DNA of 64,000 bases from Clostridium porci (GTDB lineage Bacteria > Bacillota > Clostridia > Lachnospirales > Lachnospiraceae): the NCBI RefSeq assembly GCF_009696375.1, contig NZ_VUMD01000017.1, positions 1 to 64,000 on the forward strand, given 5' to 3'. The translations under genes were made by a program, and so were the position numbers. Numbering within the stretch: position 1 is the first letter of the stretch; every line of letters begins with the position of its first letter. Of the stretch, positions 9,121 through 16,803 are shown in pieces. The notes under the pieces are model-generated. The model was not told where the DNA came from, searched no databases, and was given only the letters and a program-made list of their open reading frames with translations.

Positions 9121-9944
9121 GAACAATATCGGGCATCCAATGTGAACCCTATTACCCAGGGGTGTGCAGCATAAGCTGTGCTAACGGTATCAGTTGAATA
9201 AGACCGCCATATGAAGCGTTACAACGAGATATATGGCAAACCCATGGACGAAGCAGCTGACTAAGAAACCAAAGGTCCAGTGTAAACTGGATAGCTCGGA
9301 ATACCGTGCTAAGACATTTGAACTCAACGAAAGATGAGGCGATTATAATGCTGAAAGAAATTACTGGATTTAATGGCTACTTTATATCTAATACCGGAGA
9401 AGTATATGGCACAAGAAATGGAGCATTGTATCAGATGCATCCGTTTTTTGATAGTAAACATAGATATAAAATCATTAAATTAAGTAAAAATCATAGAACA
9501 TACGCAAAACTCATTCACAGATTGGTAGCGGAAGCCTTTATTCCAAACCCAAAAAAATTTACCGGAAGTCAATCACAAAGATAAAAATCCGGCTAATAAT
9601 CATGTGGAAAATTTAAACTGGTGTACGAGACGAGAAAATTTAGAAGAAAGCTATGAAACAATGTCGCCAGTGAGAAATTTTCAAAGATGTGAATTATTTT
9701 ATAATGATATATTGATTGATTCTTTTCAAAGCGTTTCTTTAGCGTGCAGATTTGCATCAGAAAAATTTGGTATCAGTCAAAGCAGTTTGCGTAAATATGG
9801 TAAGTCCCAAAAAGCAAAAATCGTAAAATGTAAAGTGTAACGACTAGCTCCTTGGAGCGTACACCGGAAAATGGGTTACCGGTGGAAGTGCATTGGCGTC
9901 AGAGCGATTTAATCTGGCGGAGAGATAGTCTAAATGATCATTTG
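9121..9944 (+). ncRNA. Group I intron in dnaE
   Basis: 824 nt separating two dnaE segments that join in frame to recreate the catalytic motif MP|DIDCDIE. The 5' exon ends in T and the intron ends in G, as group I splicing requires. P1: exon bases ATGCCT (9115-9120) pair with GGGCAT (9131-9136), giving the conserved U.G wobble at the splice site. P10: AATATC (9125-9130) is the exact complement of the first exon-2 bases GATATT (9945-9950). GACTA (9842-9846) can pair with TAGTC (9926-9930) as P7, in the typical GAGATAGTCT context. An HNH homing endonuclease frame lies inside. No reverse transcriptase is present, so it is not a group II intron. Confidence 0.9.
9348..9840 (+). pseudogene. Intron-encoded NUMOD4/HNH homing endonuclease, frameshifted
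   Basis: Starts at ATG 9348 after GATGAGG. The first part, LKEITGFNGYFISNTGEVY, is a NUMOD4 DNA-binding motif; the second part, VNHKDKNPANNHVENLNW, is an HNH nuclease core followed by a NUMOD1-like C-terminus. The two parts are in different frames. The break coincides with a run of seven A at 9551-9557: removing one A gives a continuous protein of about 163 aa reading NPKNLPEVNHKD. So the gene is either decayed, dependent on slippage at the A tract, or affected by a sequencing error. It would have spread the intron by cutting intronless dnaE alleles. Confidence 0.85.
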
Positions 9945-12221
9945 GATATTGATTGCGATATTGAAACAGCCGTAAGACCGTATGTTATTGCATATGTGCA
10001 GCACAAATATGGTGCAAAATCTGTGTGTGGTATTATGACCAGAGGCAAGCAGACCGGTAAGGCTGCGATTCAGACCGCCGGCCGTGTATACGGTCTGCAG
10101 AAAGCAGGAGATACCACAGAATATTCCCATATCGTGAGTGCGGTATCAAAAAAGGCAGTGGAGCTTTCCGATGACGAACTCCACATGGACTTAAAGGGAA
10201 TTGAAAAACAATTAAAGGAGGAATTTAAAAGCAGCCCAACTGCTTGTGAGATTGTACGGTATGCAGTGTTAATTGAGGGCTGTATGAGCCAGATTGGTCA
10301 GCATGCTGCCGGCGTCATTATTACAGATGGAAAATCTGTTGACGAATATGTACCTTTGATCTATAACGCAAAGAACAATATCATGATGACGCAGTGTGAC
10401 ATGACCCAGGCAGAAGAGGTTGGGTTGCTTAAAATGGATTTCCTCGGCCTTAACAACCTCACGATTATCACAGAGGCATTGCGAGAGATCTATAAAAACA
10501 CTGGAAAAGTCATCGACATGGATCATATTCCGTATGACGATTTCAAGGTATTTCAGGAAATTTTCATTCCTGGTATGACAAACTCTGTGTTTCAGTACGA
10601 GTCTAATGGCATGAAAGGAATGCTGAGAGACTTTAAGCCGGACACGATTTTTGACCTGATCTTGCTTGTTGCGATGTACCGACCGGGACCGTTACAGTTC
10701 CTCCCGGATGTGATCGCAGTAAAGAACGGAAAGAAAAAGGTCAGCTATTTAACTCCGGAGCTGGAACCGATCCTGTCGGCAACCTATGGCTCCATTACCT
10801 ATCAGGAGCAGGTACAGGAGATTTTCAAGCAGCTTGCCGGATATTCTTTGGGACAGGCAGATCTGGTAAGACGTGCAATGTCCAAGAAAAAAGATGCTGT
10901 CTTACGTGCGGAGCGTGAGGCATTCGTAGACGGAGATGTCGAGCGAAATATTCCTGGATGTGTAAAAAACGGTATTTCTTTCCAGGCAGCCAATACACTG
11001 TTTGATGAAATGACCGATTTTGCCAAATATGCTTTCAATAAGTCGCATGCCGCCTGTTATGCAGTCGTGGCATATCAGACTGCTTGGTTAAAATGTCACT
11101 ATCCTAAGGAATACATGAAAGCGGTGTTAAACAACACCCCATTTGATAAGGTACCAGGTCTCATGAAAGACTTAAAAATCATGGGTATCCCGTCAAAAGC
11201 TCCAGATGTGAATTTGTCAGACCTTGGCTTTACACTGCACGATGGCGCAATCGTCTTTGGCCTTGGAAGTATTAAGGGCCTTGGAAAGTCCGTGACCGGC
11301 GTAGTAGAAGACAGAAAGGAACATGGAAATTTCCGCTCACTGCAGGATTTTATCCTTCGTACCGGAGCATCAAAGAAAATTCTGGAAGGATTTACGGAAG
11401 CAGGGGCGTTGGACGGATTCTGTGAGAACCGTGATGCCATCAAGGCCGTGATCCCTGACTATGTAAAAATCGGAAAGAAGGTAAAGGATTACGAAAAGAA
11501 ACTGACTGAGCAGACCGATGCCAAAAAGATTGCCTCCTATCAGGCAAAGCTGGCTGACACCAAAGAGAAGCTGATGGCCCTTAGACCAGACGAAGATATT
11601 TGCGAAAATGTTCTGGACAAACTCGTGAAGGAAAAGGAACTGCTTGGAGTATTTGCAAGTCAGAACCCAATGAGTGTATTCCCGGAACCGCTCAGATGCG
11701 GAGCCATATCGATTCAGACTGCATTGCAGCAAAGAAGATATGCCAATGTCACCATTACCGGTATTGTATCGGATTATGTGGTAAAACACAGACGCCGCGA
11801 TGGTGCAGAGATGGCCTTCTTTGTTATATCCGATATGACGGAGTCCATCGATGTGTGCTGTTTCACAGAAGCATTTGCCTCCTTTGGAGGACTACTTAAG
11901 GACAATGCAGTCTTAAAAATCACTGGAAGTGTGATGGAAGAAGCCAATGGACAGAAAAAACTGTCTGTGGAAACCGCACAAGTCTTAAAGCCGAAAACAA
12001 AAGTCATTTTGATTTTTGCAAAAAAATCTGTGTTAGGCGGTGAACTTCAGAATTTGATGACACCGTATGTGGCACAAAACGGCTATCCGTGCAAGATCTA
12101 TGACACGATGATGTCTGAATTCAGAGACTGTGATCTATTGCTGTCACCTGCAATTATGAAGGACGAAAAGATTTACGGAATCTGTAATCATCAACCGGTA
12201 TTCCGAGATTTCGGCAACTAA
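9945..12221 (+). CDS. dnaE: DNA polymerase III alpha subunit (DnaE type), exon 2
   Basis: 758 residues continuing from exon 1; the spliced protein would be about 1337 aa. It opens with the catalytic Asp residues (DIDCD), then contains the third catalytic region LLKMDFLGLNNLTI, the fingers/thumb segment MYRPGPLQFLPDVI, a helix-hairpin-helix region around GLGSIKGLGKS, and an OB-fold (about 100 residues around ITGIVSDYVVKHRRRDG). The C-terminal 60 residues form a small extra domain. An unspliced reading that starts upstream in the intron at 9852 is an artefact of the missing splice. Main chain-elongating polymerase of the element, presumably working with the exonuclease at 13331 and the SSB-like proteins. 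Confidence 0.93.
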   Translation, partial: DIDCDIETAVRPYVIAYVQHKYGAKSVCGIMTRGKQTGKAAIQTAGRVYGLQKAGDTTEYSHIVSAVSKKAVELSDDELHMDLKGIEKQLKEEFKSSPTACEIVRYAVLIEGCMSQIGQHAAGVIITDGKSVDEYVPLIYNAKNNIMMTQCDMTQAEEVGLLKMDFLGLNNLTIITEALREIYKNTGKVIDMDHIPYDDFKVFQEIFIPGMTNSVFQYESNGMKGMLRDFKPDTIFDLILLVAMYRPGPLQFLPDVIAVKNGKKKVSYLTPELEPILSATYGSITYQEQVQEIFKQLAGYSLGQADLVRRAMSKKKDAVLRAEREAFVDGDVERNIPGCVKNGISFQAANTLFDEMTDFAKYAFNKSHAACYAVVAYQTAWLKCHYPKEYMKAVLNNTPFDKVPGLMKDLKIMGIPSKAPDVNLSDLGFTLHDGAIVFGLGSIKGLGKSVTGVVEDRKEHGNFRSLQDFILRTGASKKILEGFTEAGALDGFCENRDAIKAVIPDYVKIGKKVKDYEKKLTEQTDAKKIASYQAKLADTKEKLMALRPDEDICENVLDKLVKEKELLGVFASQNPMSVFPEPLRCGAISIQTALQQRRYANVTITGIVSDYVVKHRRRDGAEMAFFVISDMTESIDVCCFTEAFASFGGLLKDNAVLKITGSVMEEANGQKKLSVETAQVLKPKTKVILIFAKKSVLGGELQNLMTPYVAQNGYPCKIYDTMMSEFRDCDLLLSPAIMKDEKIYGICNHQPVFRDFGN

Positions 12222-12251
12222 GTGTTCGCACAACAACCCATTCATGAAAAG

Positions 12252-12280
12252 GAGGATCTTCGGATCCTCTTTTTATTTTT
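12252..12280 (+). terminator. Intrinsic terminator after dnaE
   Basis: GAGGATC-TTCG-GATCCTC followed by TTTTTATTTTT. Confidence 0.9.
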
Positions 12281-12293
12281 CTGCATCACAATT

Positions 12294-12355
12294 CATAATT
12301 GGAATGAAACAAAAAATTAAGGAGTCGAGAACATCGTTATGTGTCCAAAGACTCC
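12294..12355 (+). promoter_or_regulatory. Class B promoter core and leader hairpin
   Basis: CATAATT at 12294-12300 followed by GGAATGAAAC. In the leader GGAGTC (12321-12326) pairs with GACTCC (12350-12355) ahead of the ribosome binding site; it may modulate translation or stabilise the mRNA. Confidence 0.55.
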
Positions 12356-12379
12356 TCATAAAATCAGAGGAGGAAAACA

Positions 12380-13321
12380 ATGATTAAAACATTCAATCCG
12401 CATTATCAGGAGCTGGAAAAGCGTGCGAAAGAGGAAAACTGCTTCATAGACTATCAGCATCTGACAGCCACCAAGGAGTACGGTGCCGTTATGTGTACGG
12501 TAAGCAATGCAGACGGAAAACGCGTATGCCGCATGGCAGGAAACAGCGATATTACCGTGGCTCAGGAAGAGGCGGGATACATGGCTCTTTGTACCTTTTA
12601 TGGAGAAGAGATCAAAGGAGTGGCTCCGGTAAATGCCGGACAGCCTCAGGTAGCTCAGGGAAATAGACAGCAGGCCCAGGCAACCCAGCAGAGATCGGCT
12701 CAGACCCAGCCACAGGCAGGAACAGCAGGAGAGAGAGCATCCCAGCCGCAGGCAGGGGCGGGAAACAGAACACCAAATGCGGAACAGGGAAATCAGCAGC
12801 CTGTCCAGCAGAGACAGACCGCAGGGCCGCGTCAGGCAGGTTCAGCACCGGTAACTCCGACTAACCGCACTCAGACACGCAATACACCGACAGGTAACGG
12901 ACAGCAGGCCCAGCCAACCCAGCAGAGACCGCAGGGCGGTAATGCAGCGCCGGCGGCACAGCCGAATCGCGCCCAGGGAACTCCTGGCAACCAGCGAGGA
13001 ACCACAGCACCGCAGCAGGCTCAGACAACCCAGCAGACTCAGCCACAGGCAGGAAATACCGGCAATGCAAACGTTGCAAATAATGGCGGAACAACCAATG
13101 CGGCTCCGGTCAATACCGAAGCACATGCAGCAGACGATTTCCAGGTAACGCTTGGCAACTTCAAGCATAAGACCAACAACTGGATCTCGGTGCTGGTAAA
13201 AGATGAGGTATGCTTAAATACCTTACGCAAAATGGCCAATATGAGCAATCCGATGGATGAGCGATTAAAAGCGCCGATCCAGAAAGTTCGTCAGTATCTG
13301 GAAGCACATCATCTGATGTAA
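12380..13321 (+). CDS. Unknown protein with long Q/A/G/T/N-rich linker
   Basis: 313 aa. The N-terminal 78 residues form a small folded domain (MIKTFNPHYQELEKRAKEE onward), which could be a double-stranded RNA/DNA-binding-like or OB-type fold, but I cannot name it. Residues about 85-245 are low complexity, dominated by Gln, Ala, Gly, Thr and Pro with QAQPTQQRPQ-like units. The last 65 residues form a second folded domain ending in a helical tail. The arrangement (domain, flexible linker, short end domain) is common in SSBs and replisome scaffolds; its place between the polymerase and the exonuclease fits that. Good GAGGAGG start; 9 nt separate it from the exonuclease gene. Confidence 0.7.
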   Translation: MIKTFNPHYQELEKRAKEENCFIDYQHLTATKEYGAVMCTVSNADGKRVCRMAGNSDITVAQEEAGYMALCTFYGEEIKGVAPVNAGQPQVAQGNRQQAQATQQRSAQTQPQAGTAGERASQPQAGAGNRTPNAEQGNQQPVQQRQTAGPRQAGSAPVTPTNRTQTRNTPTGNGQQAQPTQQRPQGGNAAPAAQPNRAQGTPGNQRGTTAPQQAQTTQQTQPQAGNTGNANVANNGGTTNAAPVNTEAHAADDFQVTLGNFKHKTNNWISVLVKDEVCLNTLRKMANMSNPMDERLKAPIQKVRQYLEAHHLM

Positions 13322-13330
13322 GGAGCACAT

Positions 13331-14191
13331 ATGGGTAATGGCACATATGTACAGAAAAATGGATTGCAAGATTTTCTGACGGCACTGGAAAACGAAATGC
13401 TGATCATTGTGTATGATCTTGAAACAACGGGACTCAGCGCAAAAGATCATCGTATTATCCAGGTATCAGCACGCCTTTGCTTAGCTTCTCCAGAAGGGTT
13501 AAGTGAACTTGGTCGTCAAAACTGGTACATCAATCCTGGTTATGCATTACCTGCCCTGATCGTACAGTTGACCGGTATCACAGATGAGTTCCTTGCAGAT
13601 AAGCCTTCTGAAGCGGACGTGTTTTTGGAAATCATGAATTTTTTCAGCGATTTACCTGTGATGGGCTACTGCAACAAACGATTGGATGATAAATTCATGG
13701 CCGCAATGTATCAGCGCTATGGTGCCATCTTCCAGCCAACGGCGTCATATGACGTATACAATGTCGTGAAGAAACTCTTCACTGTGAGCGAAGTGAAAGA
13801 CCATAAGCTCGCAACCATCACGGAGTATATCGGAGCGGCAAAAGAAATCGAGCAGTTTCATAATGCAGAAGGAGATACAATGGCCACGGTATTGGTCGCC
13901 AATCATTGCGTACCACTTTGTCATGAAGCTCTGCGTGAGGCTTTACCGGACCGCATTCACTGTAAGGTTTCAGCAGTAAAACGCTGGGAACATCCAAAAA
14001 ATCCAAAGGTCAAACGGATCTATGTAGAAACAGATCTGACGACATTTTTCTTTGATGTGATCAAGCGTACCTGGCATACCAGTCAGGAAGACGATTTCAT
14101 CAGTCAGTATGATATGGATGATGTATTCGCTCAAGTTCTGCAAAAAACCGGATGTGCGGATGGAGATGCACTTGCAAAATGGAAAGGATAA
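13331..14191 (+). CDS. DEDDh 3'-5' exonuclease (DnaQ/epsilon-like)
   Basis: 286 aa. Exo I motif VYDLETTGL near residue 28, Exo II-like region VMGYCNKRLDDKFM near 110, and Exo III FHNAEGDTMATV near 175 give the DEDDh set. The last 90 residues are an added domain of unknown function. Because the DnaE-type polymerase encoded just upstream has no exonuclease of its own, this is a good candidate for its proofreading subunit. The ATG at 13331 is preceded by AAGGAG. Co-transcribed with the upstream gene. Confidence 0.88.
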   Translation: MGNGTYVQKNGLQDFLTALENEMLIIVYDLETTGLSAKDHRIIQVSARLCLASPEGLSELGRQNWYINPGYALPALIVQLTGITDEFLADKPSEADVFLEIMNFFSDLPVMGYCNKRLDDKFMAAMYQRYGAIFQPTASYDVYNVVKKLFTVSEVKDHKLATITEYIGAAKEIEQFHNAEGDTMATVLVANHCVPLCHEALREALPDRIHCKVSAVKRWEHPKNPKVKRIYVETDLTTFFFDVIKRTWHTSQEDDFISQYDMDDVFAQVLQKTGCADGDALAKWKG

Positions 14192-14217
14192 CCTTTCAAA
14201 ATCACACATAACAAAGA

Positions 14218-14246
14218 GAGCACCCTTCGGGGTGTTCTTTTTTTTG
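14218..14246 (+). terminator. Intrinsic terminator after exonuclease gene
   Basis: GAGCACCC-TTCG-GGGTGTTC followed by a run of nine T. Confidence 0.92.
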
Positions 14247-14286
14247 TGTGTAAACACACCATTGGCACATTGGAAAAACCGTATTT

Positions 14287-14348
14287 TTGCGGATAAGAAA
14301 AATCGCAACAATTCCAAAATTTATATTGGCGTTTCGACTTCCATAATT
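14287..14348 (+). promoter_or_regulatory. Inverted TATCCGCAA box and class B promoter core
   Basis: TTGCGGATA (14287-14295) is the class A box on the minus strand. CATAATT at 14342-14348, in the context TTCGACTTCCATAATT, lies 36 nt before the next ATG. Confidence 0.6.
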
Positions 14349-14384
14349 GATACGAACCATAATAGAAAGGAATAGAGTGAGCAT

Positions 14385-14615
14385 ATGACCAAAGACAAAT
14401 GTAAACTGTTGAAGTTTTTGCAGAAAGTAAACTTAGCGTTTCACTGCGGATATTTCAACACAGAAGAAAAAAACTGTCTTTTGCAGGATGCAAAAACAGG
14501 TTTCCTTTCAAAGCAAACCCAGTCCATGTTACAAAGAAAGCTGTCCGAATATCCGGACGAGTTGTTGATTCTTGACATCATGGATGACTTTAGAAAGGAG
14601 ACAAAAGAATGTTAA
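14385..14615 (+). CDS. Small helical protein of unknown function
   Basis: 76 aa, predicted all-helical, basic N-terminus (MTKDKCKLLKFLQ) and acidic C-terminus. No recognised family. Its end overlaps the start of the next gene by 7 nt, which implies translational coupling, so it probably works with the 464-aa protein. It is the first gene of an operon with a class B promoter. Confidence 0.65.
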   Translation: MTKDKCKLLKFLQKVNLAFHCGYFNTEEKNCLLQDAKTGFLSKQTQSMLQRKLSEYPDELLILDIMDDFRKETKEC

Positions 14616-16003
14616 CAGAGAAATTTTTGCTGGATGATTTTCATTTGGCCGGAACAAAGATGGGGGAATTTGAAACCGCCATCAAAGAAATCGATCAGCA
14701 TACGTACCACATGGTAATGCCGATGAGGGATTTGATTGTGGTCAGTCTGATTGACAACCAGTACCAGCCCGTTTTGCCTGCAATCGCGGAAGCACGCGTT
14801 TTGCCGGCAGGCAATGCATGGGTACATGGAAGCCGAGACACTGAAATTCCTGCAGAAAGTTTCGAGGTTATCGACGTGTTGCCGGAGAAAAAGATTGCCT
14901 CCGTGGACGATTCCAAATTGCTCCGTGAGCTTTTATATAAAAATCGTACCATGCTGGGGCATAAGATCAACAATGCAATGACCCTCTATCACTTGTCCTT
15001 CATGGCATTGCCGACACTGGCACAGAGACTTGGTATTACCAGTGCTGCCATTGATCGAAGATGTCTGGCAAGTGATATGCTGATTGCAGAACTGTTAAAC
15101 AACCCGAAAGCATGTACGCTGATCATCAAACATTTTAAGGGAATCGGCAAAGTGGTTGCCGTTATGTCAGACTCTTATGCAAAGATTAAGCTGCATGAAC
15201 TGTGTACGGTTGCAAACGATTTAAGCGAAGAGTGTCACGACGGCCAGAGTACCTGCGGCGGCAAGAGACTTGGTAAAATGGTATGCGAAGGCTGGGATAT
15301 TACACATGAACGCTCCAGTATTGCCTTTTCTTTCCCGGAATTTGCTGCGGAGGTTTCCGAGATGTACAACTTAAAGCAGACCATGACTCCGTGCGTCGAA
15401 CTCTTAACATCCGATATGGGCGAGTGTGCGTTTACGGCGAAAGCGTACTGGAGAATGGAAGACGGGTCCAGAATTTCTGGTGAGATCTACCGAAAAGAGC
15501 ATCGTAAGGTGAAGGCCGCTCGCGTGAACCACAGCGATGAGGGTATTGACATCGAGCAGGTAGAAAAGGAAATCCGCGAAAAGATTTTTGACAAGTACAC
15601 GATCCTTCCGGAACGACTGATGGAACTCATGTCCATCGACATTTCCCCAAGCAGTCTGGATCTGACAAAGACCAGAGCAATCAGTACGAATCGCAAGTGC
15701 ATCATGGCAGCCTTTTCTTACGTGTTTAAGAAGCTGCGACTTGTGGATGTCATTACCAAGAAGCGCCTGGTGAACATTGAACGGATGATCGATTACCAGA
15801 TTATCGATGAAACCATGCATTACACCGCGTACGATGTGGTCATGGACATCTTTTCTCTGGATGAAAAATTGAGAGATTTCTTAAAAGAGGAAGATCTCTG
15901 TAAGGAAACACTCAGAAAGTTTAATGAAACGATCTCAAAGGCGGCTTATGTGGACTTCGACAAAATGCCGGAGCCAAAAGTGAAGGTAGCTGGCAATGCA
16001 TGA
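14609..16003 (+). CDS. Unknown 464-aa protein
   Basis: A cytosolic protein with no visible signal peptide or membrane segment. An N-terminal beta-rich part (about 1-95) is followed by a mixed region with a GIGKV turn near residue 190 and a cysteine-bearing stretch (EECHDGQSTCGG) near 210; the C-terminal 150 residues are helical. It starts after GAAAGGAG and sits in the replication block, so a role in replication or recombination is possible, but nothing in the sequence proves it. Some features recall phage DUF932-type proteins; I do not consider that supported. Confidence 0.65.
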   Translation: MLTEKFLLDDFHLAGTKMGEFETAIKEIDQHTYHMVMPMRDLIVVSLIDNQYQPVLPAIAEARVLPAGNAWVHGSRDTEIPAESFEVIDVLPEKKIASVDDSKLLRELLYKNRTMLGHKINNAMTLYHLSFMALPTLAQRLGITSAAIDRRCLASDMLIAELLNNPKACTLIIKHFKGIGKVVAVMSDSYAKIKLHELCTVANDLSEECHDGQSTCGGKRLGKMVCEGWDITHERSSIAFSFPEFAAEVSEMYNLKQTMTPCVELLTSDMGECAFTAKAYWRMEDGSRISGEIYRKEHRKVKAARVNHSDEGIDIEQVEKEIREKIFDKYTILPERLMELMSIDISPSSLDLTKTRAISTNRKCIMAAFSYVFKKLRLVDVITKKRLVNIERMIDYQIIDETMHYTAYDVVMDIFSLDEKLRDFLKEEDLCKETLRKFNETISKAAYVDFDKMPEPKVKVAGNA

Positions 16004-16076
16004 TAAGTGACAGCAAAATACGAGACATAGAGAGGAGTAGCAGCGTGACTGCGTACATACTATGAAAGGTATTTTT

Positions 16077-16745
16077 ATGAGAAAAAACGATGAGCTTTAT
16101 CTGCTCATCGGAAAAGTAGAGTCGATTGACGATCGTGGAGACAGTTTGCATGTCATAGTCTCTTATGACTGGTTTAATCGCGGAACAGCACAGTTTGAAA
16201 AAATCCATACACGGATCGTGTTCCGGGATCAGGAACAGCGCAATGATGGGAAACGCCCTTATCTTTGGGCAACATGGGCAAGGGAGAAGCGCATCACCAC
16301 AAACTGCGTGATTGCCACCGTGGTACGTTTTCCGGGAGACAATCTGGAAGAAGCCAACGGTTATGCGGTCCATTACAATGGCATCATTGGTTTTGGTGTT
16401 GACGAGATGCATCAGAGCCCAAGGCACGCTGTTGGCGGCATGGTAACCTGGATGGCAGACAAAGTGGACGCCAATGGGCAGCCATATCTGTCGATGGGAA
16501 TTGCTGCCGGCAAGGACCGGTACAATAATCCAATTTCCACCATCGTACGTGTAAGAGATCAAAAGCTGATGGAACAGTGCAAACGACAGCTTGCCGTCAG
16601 AGAAGACGGAACAAAAAGCATCGCATGGTTTAAATGCGGCGACGTATTTGTATATACAAGAGCAGATCTTGTAGAGCAGACGATGTATACCGCATTTGAC
16701 ATGGTGAAAATCGGCACATATAAAAATCCAAGACAAGGATCCTGA
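16077..16745 (+). CDS. Possible OB-fold/SSB-like protein
   Basis: 222 aa from ATG 16077 (AAAGG 8 nt upstream); an in-frame ATG at 16062 lacks a nearby site. The sequence is beta-rich, with strands resembling an SSB-type OB fold repeated twice (LLIGKVESI near the start and YLSMGIAAGKDRYNN followed by TIVRV further on), similar in style to the tandem-OB protein at 18743. The assignment is by pattern only. It lies between the 464-aa protein and the ATPase, separated from the latter by a terminator-like hairpin. Confidence 0.5.
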   Translation: MRKNDELYLLIGKVESIDDRGDSLHVIVSYDWFNRGTAQFEKIHTRIVFRDQEQRNDGKRPYLWATWAREKRITTNCVIATVVRFPGDNLEEANGYAVHYNGIIGFGVDEMHQSPRHAVGGMVTWMADKVDANGQPYLSMGIAAGKDRYNNPISTIVRVRDQKLMEQCKRQLAVREDGTKSIAWFKCGDVFVYTRADLVEQTMYTAFDMVKIGTYKNPRQGS

Positions 16746-16764
16746 TACATATGTTTTAAGTAGA

Positions 16765-16792
16765 GGGAGTCAATTTGACTCCCTTGCTTTTT
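16765..16792 (+). terminator. Intrinsic terminator or attenuating hairpin
   Basis: GGGAGTC-AATTT-GACTCCC then TTGCTTTTT, immediately before the ribosome binding site of the ATPase gene. No promoter is visible between hairpin and ATG, so it may partly read through. Confidence 0.7.
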
Positions 16793-16803
16793 GAGGAGGA
16801 CAC

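Noticed and set aside
9121-9944. Intein in DnaE
   Set aside because: The insert is not an open frame in register with the exons and lacks intein splice motifs; P1 and P10 pairing fit a group I intron.
9121-9944. Group II intron
   Set aside because: No reverse transcriptase, no GUGYG-type start and no domain V-like hairpin at the 3' end; the insert ends in G preceded by group I P7-like sequence.
12640-13060. DNA repeat array
   Set aside because: Low-complexity coding sequence for a Gln/Ala/Gly/Thr-rich linker rather than a separate repeat element.
14443-14452. TGCGGATAT, and similar TATCCGCA-like strings at about 29459, 50104 and 56513
   Set aside because: They lie inside coding sequence, lack the T-rich lead and have no promoter at the class A distance; taken as chance matches.
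14609-16003. DUF932 assignment for the 464-aa protein
   Set aside because: Only vague resemblance in the N-terminal region; no diagnostic motif could be pointed to.
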